DNA of 64,000 nucleotides from Pelagovum sp. HNIBRBA483 (GTDB lineage Bacteria > Pseudomonadota > Alphaproteobacteria > Rhodobacterales > Rhodobacteraceae): contig NZ_CP162412.1 in NCBI RefSeq assembly GCF_040931995.1, forward strand, positions 2,457,001 through 2,521,000, in the 5' to 3' direction. How positions within the stretch are numbered: the stretch's first letter is position 1; each line of letters starts with the position of its first letter. The notes below the pieces were generated by a model, which did not search any database, was not told where the DNA came from, and worked only from the letters and a program-made list of their open reading frames with translations. This document shows, piece after piece, positions 8,333-16,875 of the stretch. The translations under genes were made by a program, and so were the position numbers.

Positions 8333-9504
8333 GCACACCCTATTCAATGTCCGGCGCGGTGCCGGTCGCCAATGACCGCAGCCAGCATGACACCGGCCCC
8401 CGCATCCAACGGATCGAAACCTTCTGCACGCCCCTGATCGGCTTCGTCCGCGTCACCGCCGAGGATGGCACGACAGGCTGGGGGCAGGTTTCCACCTACA
8501 GCAGCGATCTGACCTGCGAGATTCTTCACCGTCAGGTGGCCCCATGGGCACTCGGGCGCGGCATGGATGCGCTTGAGGATGTCATTTCAGAGATCCCGCT
8601 GCGCGAACACAAATTCCCCGGCACCTATCTGCGCCGTGCGATGGCCGGCCTTGATACCGCCGTCTGGGACTGGCGTGGCAAGGTCGCTGAACAGCCCGTC
8701 GCCGTGGTCATGGGCGGCACCGCTGGCCCGCTCCGCGCCTACGCGTCCTCCATGCGCCGCGACATTACGCCGGAGGATGAAGCAGACCGCCTGAAAAAGC
8801 TGCGCGATACCTTCGGCTTTCATGCCTTCAAAGTGCGCGTCGGTGCCGAATGCGGCCAAGACCGCGACGAATGGGAAGGCCGGACCGAGGCGATAATCCC
8901 CACTATCCGCAAGGCGATGGGGCCAGATGCCGCCCTCTTGGTTGACGGCAATTCCGGCTTCGGCCCCGCCCGCGCGATCGCGGTGGGCCGGATGCTCGAA
9001 GCCAATGGCTACGAACATTTCGAAGAACCCTGCCCCTATTGGGAACTGGAACAAACAGCCGAAGTGACCCGCGCCCTGTCGATCAACGTCGCGGGCGGCG
9101 AGCAGGATTGGGATTTGCAGCAATGGAAACGCATCATCGCCATGCGCGCGGTTGATATCATCCAACCCGATGTCCTCTATCTCGGCGGCATGACCCGCAG
9201 CATGGAGGTCGCTCGCATGGGCCACGCGGCGGGCCTGCCCTGCACCCCGCATGCGGCAAACCTGTCGCTGGTGACGATGTTCACCATGCACCTGCTGCGG
9301 GCCGTTCCCAATCCGGGCCTTTACCTTGAGTTCTCGATTGAGGGTGATGACTATTACCCTTGGCAGCGGGAGCTGTTCCTCAACGATCCCTTCATCATCA
9401 CCAACGGTCAGGCCACCGTGACCGATGCCCCTGGCTGGGGCGTCGAAATCAATCCCGAGTGGCTCGCCAAATCCGCCTATAAATGCAGCGAGGTTTCCGC
9501 ATGA
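8329..9504 (+). CDS. Mandelate racemase/muconate lactonizing enzyme family protein
   Basis: This is an enolase-superfamily enzyme of 391 residues, expected to dehydrate or racemise a hydroxy or sugar acid by abstracting the proton next to a carboxylate. The Mg2+ ligands are visible: Asp206 (LLVDGN), Glu232 (FEEP) and Glu258 (GGEQ). His308 (TPHAA) is the opposite-face base. The first base motif reads K168-V-R170 instead of the common K-x-K, so one of the two lysines is an arginine, which may point to dehydration rather than racemisation. Translation is coupled to the GMC gene before and the aldehyde dehydrogenase after by ATGA overlaps. The true substrate is unknown. Confidence 0.9.
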   Translation: MSTPYSMSGAVPVANDRSQHDTGPRIQRIETFCTPLIGFVRVTAEDGTTGWGQVSTYSSDLTCEILHRQVAPWALGRGMDALEDVISEIPLREHKFPGTYLRRAMAGLDTAVWDWRGKVAEQPVAVVMGGTAGPLRAYASSMRRDITPEDEADRLKKLRDTFGFHAFKVRVGAECGQDRDEWEGRTEAIIPTIRKAMGPDAALLVDGNSGFGPARAIAVGRMLEANGYEHFEEPCPYWELEQTAEVTRALSINVAGGEQDWDLQQWKRIIAMRAVDIIQPDVLYLGGMTRSMEVARMGHAAGLPCTPHAANLSLVTMFTMHLLRAVPNPGLYLEFSIEGDDYYPWQRELFLNDPFIITNGQATVTDAPGWGVEINPEWLAKSAYKCSEVSA

Positions 9505-10982
9505 CATCCATACAGCTTGCACAAGATTACCTGAACGGCACCTCCCTCGATCTCCCGAACGGGCATTTCATCGACGGCAGGTTCGTCTCCGGCAACGGCC
9601 AGCAGATGGAAAGCTTCGATCCCGGTCTGGGCAGCGCCTTCGCCACCTTCGCCATCGGCGGCGCGGACGAGATCGACGCTGCCCTCACCAGTTCCCGCAA
9701 AGCGTTTGAGATGTGGCGGCGGGTCAAGCCCTCTGAGCGCACAGCGATCCTTCTGAAATGCGCCACCGCGCTGCGGGCAAATGCCGACCGCCTTGCCGTG
9801 ATCGAAACCGTCGACAGCGGCAAAACATTGAGCGAGGCGATGGGCGACGTCCAAGGCTCCGCCCGCCTGTTCGAATACTACGCTGGCGCGGCGGATAAGC
9901 TTGATGGCCGCTCCGTCAATCTCGGCCCCGACTACACCGCCTTCACCCGTCGCGAGCCGGTCGGCGTCACCGCGCATATCATCCCGTGGAACTACCCCAC
10001 CTCCACCTTCGCCCGTGGCGTCGCACCCGCCTTGGCCGCTGGCTGCACCGTTGTCGCGAAGCCCGCTGAAACCACGCCGTTCACCGCGCTCGTCATGGCC
10101 CAAATCTTGACCGAGGCAGGCGTCCCCGAAGGCGTGATCAACGTTGTCACTGGTCTGGGCCGCGACGCAGGCGATGCGCTGGTGCGAGATCCGCGCGTCA
10201 ACCATATCACTTTCACCGGCTCGGTGGGCACAGGCATCGCCGTCACCCAAGCCGCCGCCCCCAACATCACCCGCCTGACCCTCGAACTGGGCGGCAAATC
10301 CCCCCTCGTTGCCTTTGCCGACGCTGATCTCGAAGCCGTCGCCGCAAACGCCGCCTCAGCCATCTTCTCCAACGCAGGCCAAATTTGCTCCGCTGGTTCG
10401 CGCCTTATTATCGAGCGCAGCATGCGTGACGACCTGATGGATCTGCTCCGTGAAAAGGCCGCGGCCGTTACCTATGGGCACGGACTCCGTGACCTGAACA
10501 TGGGCGCGATCAATTCCGACCTGCACCTTGGCCGGATCGTGTCTCATGTGGATGCCGCCAAAGCGCGCGGCTGCAACATCATCGCAGGCGGCGCAGTCAC
10601 CCACGACCCCGAAACCGGCAAAGGTTGGTTCTTCGAGCCGACCGTCATCGCCGATCTCGCCGCCGACGATCCCGCCGTGCAGCAAGAGATCTTCGGCCCC
10701 GTCCTCTCCGTCCAGCTCTTCGATACCGAGGATCAGGCGATCCAGCTCGCCAACGGCACCGATTTCGGCCTGATGGCCAGCGTTTTCACCCGCGACGTCG
10801 GCCGCGCCCTGCGCATGGCGCAAGAGATCGACAGCGGCCAAGTCACCGTGAATGATTATTGGGCTGGCGGCGTGGAACTCCCGTTCGGTGGCAACCATAA
10901 ATCCGGCTATGGCCGCGAAAAGGGCATCGAAGGGCTCGACGCCTACACAACCAGCAAAGCCGTCACCATCAAGAATTCCTGA
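9501..10982 (+). CDS. NAD(P)-dependent aldehyde dehydrogenase
   Basis: This enzyme oxidises an aldehyde to the acid, probably the product of the GMC oxidoreductase two genes upstream. The 493-residue protein has PWN at 162-164, the general base Glu262 in LELGGKSP and the nucleophile Cys296 in NAGQICSAG. It resembles the betaine-aldehyde/gamma-aminobutyraldehyde branch. The ATG at 9501 overlaps the preceding stop (ATGA) and has GCGAGG upstream. An in-frame ATG at 9483 lies inside the previous gene and is less likely. The gene ends before a hairpin shared with the convergent malonate operon. Confidence 0.92.
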   Translation: MTSIQLAQDYLNGTSLDLPNGHFIDGRFVSGNGQQMESFDPGLGSAFATFAIGGADEIDAALTSSRKAFEMWRRVKPSERTAILLKCATALRANADRLAVIETVDSGKTLSEAMGDVQGSARLFEYYAGAADKLDGRSVNLGPDYTAFTRREPVGVTAHIIPWNYPTSTFARGVAPALAAGCTVVAKPAETTPFTALVMAQILTEAGVPEGVINVVTGLGRDAGDALVRDPRVNHITFTGSVGTGIAVTQAAAPNITRLTLELGGKSPLVAFADADLEAVAANAASAIFSNAGQICSAGSRLIIERSMRDDLMDLLREKAAAVTYGHGLRDLNMGAINSDLHLGRIVSHVDAAKARGCNIIAGGAVTHDPETGKGWFFEPTVIADLAADDPAVQQEIFGPVLSVQLFDTEDQAIQLANGTDFGLMASVFTRDVGRALRMAQEIDSGQVTVNDYWAGGVELPFGGNHKSGYGREKGIEGLDAYTTSKAVTIKNS

Positions 10983-11003
10983 GGCAAAGCGCCGATGGCG
11001 GAT

Positions 11004-11022
11004 GCGGGGTCATTGACCCCGC
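11004..11022. terminator. Hairpin between convergent operons
   Basis: GCGGGGTCA at 11004-11012 is mirrored by TGACCCCGC at 11014-11022. It stands in the 43-base gap between the rightward aldehyde dehydrogenase and the leftward malonyl-CoA synthetase gene, so it can serve as a bidirectional end point. There is no clear T-run on either side, so termination may be inefficient. Confidence 0.5.
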
Positions 11023-11025
11023 GCC

Positions 11026-12540
11026 CTAGCCCGTAAACATCTCCCGATAGGTATCGCGCAGAATGTTCTTTTGCACTTTGCCCATCGTATTGCGCGGCAA
11101 TTCATCCACAAGGATCAATTTGCGCGGATGCTTGAACCGCGCCAGCGACTGGCGCACCGCCTCCATCATCGCCTCGGTATCGGGCTGCGCTCCGCGCTCC
11201 GGCACCACAATGCCCAAGACCGTCTCCCCGAAATCAGGATGCGGAACCCCCACAACAGCGCTTTCCAGCACACCCGGCTGCTCATCCAGCACCAGCTCGA
11301 TCTCTTTGGGGTAAATGTTGTAGCCGCCCGAAATGATCAGGTCTTTGTTCCGTCCCACGATGTGAACATAGCCATCCGCGTCAATCCTGCCGAGATCACC
11401 AGTGATGAAGAACCCGTCATCGCGCAGTTCCGCGGCGGTCTTTTCCGGCATCTGCCAGTATCCTTTAAAGACATTCGGCCCCCGCACCTCGATCTGCCCC
11501 ACCTCGCCATCGGGCAAGGTCGCGCCATCCGCGGGGGTCGTGATCTTCAGCTCCACTCCCGGCAGCGGGAAGCCAACCGTCCCCGCCCGCCGCTCCCCGT
11601 CATAGGGGTTGGAGGTGTTCATATTGGTTTCGGTCATCCCGTACCGTTCAAGAATACGATGCCCCGTCCGCCCCTCGAACTGCACATGCGTCTCCGCCAA
11701 GAGCGGCGCCGAGCCCGAAACGAAGAGCCGCATATGCGCTGTCAGTTCCTTGGTGAACCGCGCGTCGTCCAGCAGGCGGGTGTAAAAGGTCGGCACACCC
11801 ATCATCGTCGTCGCGCGTGGCAGCAGGGCAATAACCTGCTCAATGTCGAATTTTGGCAAGAAGATCATGCTTCCACCGGCAATAAGCGTCACATTTGTTG
11901 CAACAAAAAGCCCATGCGTGTGGAAAATTGGCAAGGCATGCAACAGCACATCATCCGCCGTGAAGCGCCATTCGCGCACCAAAGTCTCCGCGTTGGACAG
12001 CAGATTGCCCTGCGTCAGCATCGCGCCCTTGGAGCGCCCCGTCGTCCCCGAGGTGTAAAGGAAAGCCGCCAGATCATCGACCGTCCGATCAACGGTCGCG
12101 AAATGTGGCGGCATCAGCGCGGCCTGCTCCGACAGCGAGCCTGATCCATCCGCGTTCAGCGTCTCCAACCGTGCGTCCTGCGCTTTTGCGACGGGCGCGA
12201 GGGTCTTTTCACTGCTGCCATCACAAACGACCAGCTTGGCACCGCTGTTTTCGATGAAATAAGTCAGCTCGTCGACCGTATAAGCCGTGTTCAACGGCAA
12301 AAACACCAACCCCGCCTGCGCACATGCGGCATAAAGCGCCAGCGCCTCGGGTGATTTCTGGATCTGCGCCGCAACGCGGTCGCCTACCTCCAGCCCGATC
12401 TGCGTCATCGTATGCGCATACCGCGCCGCCATTTCCAAAAACGCCTGATAGGTCAGCTCAGAACCGTCAGCCAGATGCAGGAACGGATCGGTCTTTCCCG
12501 CATGCGCGCCAAAGAGGGTGTCATAGAGAGGGTTTGCCAT
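11026..12540 (-). CDS. matB: Malonyl-CoA synthetase
   Basis: This is an AMP-forming ligase that converts malonate, ATP and CoA to malonyl-CoA. The 504-residue length matches MatB. Landmarks are the P-loop-like LYTSGTTGRSKGAML, the adenylate motif YGMTETNMN, the ITGDLGRIDADGYVHIVGR hinge and the C-terminal catalytic lysine in PRNTMGKVQKN. The start at 12540 (MANPLYDTLF) follows AGGAAAGG; an upward extension of 13 residues is not conserved in character. It is the last gene of the leftward mat operon, 13 bases after matA, which fixes the substrate as malonate with good confidence. Confidence 0.93.
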   Translation of the reverse strand: MANPLYDTLFGAHAGKTDPFLHLADGSELTYQAFLEMAARYAHTMTQIGLEVGDRVAAQIQKSPEALALYAACAQAGLVFLPLNTAYTVDELTYFIENSGAKLVVCDGSSEKTLAPVAKAQDARLETLNADGSGSLSEQAALMPPHFATVDRTVDDLAAFLYTSGTTGRSKGAMLTQGNLLSNAETLVREWRFTADDVLLHALPIFHTHGLFVATNVTLIAGGSMIFLPKFDIEQVIALLPRATTMMGVPTFYTRLLDDARFTKELTAHMRLFVSGSAPLLAETHVQFEGRTGHRILERYGMTETNMNTSNPYDGERRAGTVGFPLPGVELKITTPADGATLPDGEVGQIEVRGPNVFKGYWQMPEKTAAELRDDGFFITGDLGRIDADGYVHIVGRNKDLIISGGYNIYPKEIELVLDEQPGVLESAVVGVPHPDFGETVLGIVVPERGAQPDTEAMMEAVRQSLARFKHPRKLILVDELPRNTMGKVQKNILRDTYREMFTG

Positions 12541-12553
12541 CTGATTGCCTTTC

Positions 12554-13801
12554 CTAGACTTGGCTTGGTGCGCTGGCACCGGCGATTTTCGTCACCTCGG
12601 CCGTTGCGAGGACGGCATTAGTGGTCGCGTATCGCTCATGGTTCTGCGCGACAGCGTTAAGGTCATAAAGGTAGTTCACCATCGTGCCGCCCGAGTGCGC
12701 CCGCCCCTTGTCAGAGGCATCGGCCTCCGCATGCACCGCATGGACCTTTGCCCCGTTCCCAAGGTGAAAGCGTGCCACAGGGTCAAAGGGCAATCCGCCC
12801 CTACCCTTCGCGTGCAAAAGGTAGTGCGCCGCCATCTGCCGCATCGCTTCCGGTGCGTTAACTGGCATTTCCAGCCCTTCCTGCTTCGCCCACGCCGCAA
12901 GGCCCGGGATCGGCGAGAGTGTCACGAATGTGGTCAGCCCGCGCAGATCGGCAGACAGGTCCGCGGCCACCTGCTTGATCAGCGAGTTGCCGAACGAAAT
13001 ACTGGCCAACCCCCGCTGGCAGTTGGAAATCGAATAAAACACCGCCGTATCCGCATCCGCAGCGGCCATCGGCGCGCGATCCTCCGCCAAGAGGTTCTGG
13101 ATCGACCCCGGTATCCCCTTGGTCAGCGCCACTTCGACAAAGATCAAAGGCTCATCAGGCATCGAAGGATGGAAGAAGGCAAAGCACCTCCTGTCGCTCG
13201 GCTCCAGCCTGCGCCGCAGATCATCCCAAGAGGCAATCGCATGCACGGCTTCGTAGGCAATGATCTTCTCCAGGATATGCGCCGGACTTTCCCAACTGAT
13301 CGGCCGCAGCACCAGAAAGCCGCGATTGAACCACGAGGCGAAGAGATGCCGAAAATCCAGATCAAGCGCCGCCAATTGCGGCTCCTTCGCCCCCAGCCGC
13401 AACAACTCAGCCCGCATCCGAACAAGCTGCCCAGTCGCGCCTGGCACACGGTTCAGCCGCCGGATCAGTTCCTGCCGCTGTGGTTCGGTCGCTTCCGCAT
13501 AGGCGCGGTAACTTTCCTTTGACGGGGCGCGCTCATAGGCATCCAGCGTTGTGCGCACCAGCTCCGGATTAATATCCATCCCCTCCGCCACTGTACGAAA
13601 GAAGGCGAGCTTTTCCCCGTCGCCGAGGTCTTCGAACCGCGAGAGTATCTCCCCCGCCAGCGCCAGCCCCGAGGTTTCGCCCGCAGACCCGACCAGTTCC
13701 TCTGCCAGCTCCGCCAAGGGTCGGCTCCCCAACTCGACCGGCGCCGCCCTGCGGTAGCGCCGCTCGAAAACGGTGGACAAGAGATCGGCAAGGATCGTCA
13801 T
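12554..13801 (-). CDS. matA: Malonyl-CoA decarboxylase
   Basis: This enzyme decarboxylates malonyl-CoA to acetyl-CoA and CO2, the step after MatB. The 415-residue product has the helical N-terminal region and the acetyltransferase-like catalytic domain of the MCD family. Landmarks are HPSMPDEPLIFVEVALTKG, VFYSISNCQRGLASISFGN and, near the C-terminus, HYLLHAKGRGGLPFDPVARF with a following HAEADASDKG. Its ATG overlaps the stop of the TRAP large permease by four bases (ATGA), so uptake and decarboxylation are translationally coupled. Confidence 0.93.
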   Translation of the reverse strand: MTILADLLSTVFERRYRRAAPVELGSRPLAELAEELVGSAGETSGLALAGEILSRFEDLGDGEKLAFFRTVAEGMDINPELVRTTLDAYERAPSKESYRAYAEATEPQRQELIRRLNRVPGATGQLVRMRAELLRLGAKEPQLAALDLDFRHLFASWFNRGFLVLRPISWESPAHILEKIIAYEAVHAIASWDDLRRRLEPSDRRCFAFFHPSMPDEPLIFVEVALTKGIPGSIQNLLAEDRAPMAAADADTAVFYSISNCQRGLASISFGNSLIKQVAADLSADLRGLTTFVTLSPIPGLAAWAKQEGLEMPVNAPEAMRQMAAHYLLHAKGRGGLPFDPVARFHLGNGAKVHAVHAEADASDKGRAHSGGTMVNYLYDLNAVAQNHERYATTNAVLATAEVTKIAGASAPSQV

Positions 13802-15114
13802 ATCGCCGTTCCCATCACCAGATTAGGCAGCCACGTCGCCAATCCGGGGAAGATGCACAGCAGGACAATCGCCAGCACCATGCAGGCCACGAAGGGCAAG
13901 GAGCCGAGCAAAATGGTCCGCAACGAGATATCCGGTGCGATGCCGTTGATAACGTACAAGTTCAGGCCAACCGGCGGCGAGATCAGGCCGATCTCCATGT
14001 TGATGGTCAGCACCACCGCAAACCAGATCGGGTCAAACCCAGCCGTGGTGATGATCGGCAGCAGAATCGGCGCCGCCATCAGGATTACCGCAACCGGCGG
14101 CAGGAAGAATCCCGCCACCAACAGGAACACATTCACCGCCCCCATCAGCACCCAGCGGTTCACGTCCAGCGTGCCGATCCACTCGGCGATTGACTGGGTG
14201 ATGAACAGCGACGACAGCATGAAGGAGAAAACCCCCGCCGCTGCAATGATAAACAGGATCATCACCGATTCCTTGGTGCTGTCGCGCAGGACAACCCACA
14301 GGTCTTTCGGGTTCCACAGCTTGTAGATGATCATCGCGATCAACAAGCACAGCAATGCACCCACAGCAGCCGTTTCCGACGGCGTCGCGATCCCGCCATA
14401 CATCGCGTAAAGCACACCAATGATAATCGCGAGGAAGGGCAGCACGCGCGGCAAGATCTCGAACCGCTCCGCCCAGGTATAGCTGCCCGCGCCCAGCGTC
14501 GCTGCATCACCCGAACGCCAAGTGGAGTAAAGCGACCACGCCATGAACAGGCCCACAAGCATCAATCCGGGGATCACACCAGCAAGAAACAGACGCCCAA
14601 TCGAGGTTTCCGTGGCAATCCCGTAAACGATCATCGTGACCGACGGCGGGATCAAGATACCCAGCGTGCCACCAGCGGCAATCGAGCCAGCGGCCACGCC
14701 ATCAGGGTATCCCCGCTTGCGCATCTCTGGGATGCCCATCTTGCCGATGGCCGCACAGGTCGCGGGCGACGAGCCCGACATCGCGGCAAACAGCGCGCAG
14801 GCACCAAGGTTCGAGACAACAAGCCCGCCGGGGATCCGCGTCAGCCAGCGCTCAAGCGCTTCGTACAAGTCCGCGCCCGCCCGCGTCGAGGCGATAGATG
14901 CCCCCATGATGATAAACATCGGGATCGATAGCAGCGCGAAATTATCCAGCTTTCCGAAAAGGATTTCGGGCATCAGTTCCACTGACCGCATGCCATCAAA
15001 GGCAAACAGGAAAAGACCCGAGACGATCAACAAACCGATGGCAACCGAAACACCGGAAAAGAGCACGACAATAGTTGCAATAGCGACAATTGCGCCAAGA
15101 AGTAGCGGGTCCAT
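13798..15114 (-). CDS. matM: TRAP transporter large permease (DctM family), malonate
   Basis: This is the large membrane subunit of a tripartite ATP-independent periplasmic transporter, driven by an ion gradient. The 438-residue chain is almost entirely hydrophobic, with about 12 segments. It shows the DctM landmarks GSSPATCAAIGKMGIPEM and GILIPPSVTMIVYG and the late VNRWVLMGAVNVFLLVAGFF segment. Its ATG shares one base with the stop of matQ (TGATG) and its stop overlaps matA. Assignment to malonate rests on the operon with matA, matB and the GntR regulator, an arrangement known from Sinorhizobium (MatPQM). Confidence 0.93.
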   Translation of the reverse strand: MDPLLLGAIVAIATIVVLFSGVSVAIGLLIVSGLFLFAFDGMRSVELMPEILFGKLDNFALLSIPMFIIMGASIASTRAGADLYEALERWLTRIPGGLVVSNLGACALFAAMSGSSPATCAAIGKMGIPEMRKRGYPDGVAAGSIAAGGTLGILIPPSVTMIVYGIATETSIGRLFLAGVIPGLMLVGLFMAWSLYSTWRSGDAATLGAGSYTWAERFEILPRVLPFLAIIIGVLYAMYGGIATPSETAAVGALLCLLIAMIIYKLWNPKDLWVVLRDSTKESVMILFIIAAAGVFSFMLSSLFITQSIAEWIGTLDVNRWVLMGAVNVFLLVAGFFLPPVAVILMAAPILLPIITTAGFDPIWFAVVLTINMEIGLISPPVGLNLYVINGIAPDISLRTILLGSLPFVACMVLAIVLLCIFPGLATWLPNLVMGTAI

Positions 15115-15662
15115 CAGTTGTCCTCCAGACCGAAAGGCCGATCCACACCGAGGATCACGGCAACGAGGTCAGCGATAAGTTGCAAAAGGAGAAGCGCGAA
15201 GCCGATTGGCAACGAGAGGTAAGGCTTCCACAAGCGAACACCCCACACCGTGTCCGAGCGCCAGTTTCGCTCATAGGCGAGGTGCCAGAATTCATAAGCG
15301 TACCACAGCATCACCACGACAACCGCGATTGACATGAGCGAGGTCAGCACACTCATCCAAAACCGCGCCCGCGACCGCAGCATCAGCGGTACAAGATCAA
15401 CGTTCACATGGCCCCGCAACCGCTGCACATAGGGCAAGCCAATGAGCGTCGCCCCGACCATAAGGTAAATCACCGCTTCCGTCTGCCAAATGGTCGAGCC
15501 ATTCAGGACGAAGCGCACAAAAATCATCTGTACAGTAATCGCGACGGCCGAAACGATCATCGCGGCGGAGGCCCATCCGGCCAAGGTTGATATCGCAGCA
15601 ACGCTCCTGAGGAACAGATTATCCCCCGTCTGCGCTTCGGCTGCTGAACTGTGCCCAGCCAT
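15114..15662 (-). CDS. matQ: TRAP transporter small permease (DctQ family), malonate
   Basis: This is the four-helix small membrane subunit that pairs with MatM. The 182-residue protein has hydrophobic segments near 22-46, 62-82, 99-120 and 145-168 and the ETEAVIYLMVGATLIGLPYV-like core of DctQ proteins (here QTEAVIYLMVGATLIG). The ATG at 15662 has TTGGAG 6 bases upstream, so it is chosen over an in-frame TTG at 15674. It is separated from matP by a gap of about 100 bases that contains a strong stem-loop. Confidence 0.9.
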   Translation of the reverse strand: MAGHSSAAEAQTGDNLFLRSVAAISTLAGWASAAMIVSAVAITVQMIFVRFVLNGSTIWQTEAVIYLMVGATLIGLPYVQRLRGHVNVDLVPLMLRSRARFWMSVLTSLMSIAVVVVMLWYAYEFWHLAYERNWRSDTVWGVRLWKPYLSLPIGFALLLLQLIADLVAVILGVDRPFGLEDN

Positions 15663-15727
15663 GGCAATCTCCAATGTTCTTGCAGTTTCATTGGCCGCGC
15701 CGTTCGGGCGTCGGCGTCATCAGAACG

Positions 15728-15752
15728 GGCGGCCGGATCATCTCCGGCCGCC
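15728..15752 (-). terminator. Intra-operon stem-loop between matP and matQ
   Basis: GGCGGCCGGA at 15728-15737 and TCCGGCCGCC at 15743-15752 form a perfect 10-bp stem with a five-base loop. No T-run follows in the direction of transcription, so it is more likely a 3'-end stabiliser or partial terminator. It would keep periplasmic-binding-protein mRNA more abundant than mRNA for the membrane subunits. Confidence 0.65.
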
Positions 15753-15761
15753 GCGCTTGGA

Positions 15762-16739
15762 TCACTCCACAGCGAGCGCCAGATCAAGCAGCGCCTGACC
15801 TTCGGGATAGTCCTCCACGAAGGATGCGTAGGACGTCTCGGCAGCAATTGCGCGCCATGCCGCGAAATCTTCCGCAGACATTTCCGCAATCTCCACACCG
15901 GCGTCCGCAAAGACTTGCGCAGATGCCGCATCTTCACCGATTGCTTCTTCCAGATAGAAGGCCTGCGCCTTCGCAGATGCGGCCATCAAGGCTTCCTGCT
16001 GCTCGGCAGTCAGGCCATCAAAGGTCGACAGGTTCATCAACAGCGGCTGATACATGAACCACAGCGCCGAGTCCCCCGCAGGGGTGTAGCACGAAACCTG
16101 CTCGTAGATCCGATAGGACACGAAGGACGAAGACGACGTGTTTGCCGCATCCAGAACGCCAGTCTGCATCGCGTTGTAGATCTCCGAGGACGCCATCGAC
16201 GCAATCGATGCGCCAGCGCCCGCCAGCATCTGCTCGAACGCGCGGCCCGCCGCGCGGGTCTGCAATCCGGCAACGTCATCCGGTCCGGTGATACAGCCGT
16301 TCACACCGGCAAAGCCACCAGCCAAATAGCCGTGCACCAACACTTTAACGTCATCACCTGCCATGATCTCTTCCAAGGCATCCATGAACGGCGATTCAAC
16401 CAGACGCGCCGCATGGTTATGGTTTCGCACCAAACCCGGCATAAGGGTAAGATTATAGGCCGGCTGTTGGCCGCCGGCATAGCTCAGCGGCAGGATCGTC
16501 ATGTCAAGCTGTCCACGGCTGACGGGCGTGTACTGCTCGCGAGCGCGGAACAGCGATTGCGACGGGTAGATCGTGATTTCAAGATCGACGCCAGCCGCGG
16601 CAACCTCATCCGCAACCATCTGCGCCACTTTGTGGCGCACGTCCTGAGTCGACCATTGATGCGAAAGACGCAGCTCTGCAGCCTGCACCGCTCCTGCCAT
16701 CAGCGCCACGGCGGCTGCTGTCATAAGTGTCTTCTTCAT
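15762..16739 (-). CDS. matP: TRAP periplasmic solute-binding protein (DctP family), malonate
   Basis: This is the periplasmic receptor of the TRAP importer. The 325-residue precursor starts with a Sec signal (MKKTLMTAAAVALMAGAVQA, probable cut after AQA/AEL). Its mature part has the DctP pattern RLSHQWSTQDVRHKVAQMVA and the conserved GLQTRAAGR segment whose arginine normally binds the substrate carboxylate. GGGAGGAAGAA directly precedes the ATG. It is the first gene of the leftward mat operon and is divergent from the GntR regulator. Confidence 0.93.
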   Translation of the reverse strand: MKKTLMTAAAVALMAGAVQAAELRLSHQWSTQDVRHKVAQMVADEVAAAGVDLEITIYPSQSLFRAREQYTPVSRGQLDMTILPLSYAGGQQPAYNLTLMPGLVRNHNHAARLVESPFMDALEEIMAGDDVKVLVHGYLAGGFAGVNGCITGPDDVAGLQTRAAGRAFEQMLAGAGASIASMASSEIYNAMQTGVLDAANTSSSSFVSYRIYEQVSCYTPAGDSALWFMYQPLLMNLSTFDGLTAEQQEALMAASAKAQAFYLEEAIGEDAASAQVFADAGVEIAEMSAEDFAAWRAIAAETSYASFVEDYPEGQALLDLALAVE

Positions 16740-16789
16740 TTCTTCCTCCCTTTGATTGAGTCCGATTCGGCACCGGATCGCATCCTTAA

Positions 16790-16829
16790 TTGACTTTTTT
16801 GTATCTCAGGTCAATATTTTTGTATACAA
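16790..16829. promoter_or_regulatory. Divergent promoters and GntR operator for the mat operon
   Basis: TTGTATACAA at 16820-16829 is a perfect 10-bp palindrome of the T-N-GT-N-AC-N-A type used by FadR/FCD-group GntR regulators. Rightward, TTGACT at 16790-16795 and AATATT at 16813-16818 are spaced 17 bases, a plausible promoter for the regulator. Leftward, TTGACC and AATTAA (17-base spacing) overlap the same DNA, and TTGAC/GTCAA also forms an inverted repeat. One bound regulator would therefore cover both promoters. Confidence 0.55.
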
Positions 16830-16875
16830 TATGAGATGCATTGCACAGATTCTCTCGGAGCGGTATAGGCAATTC

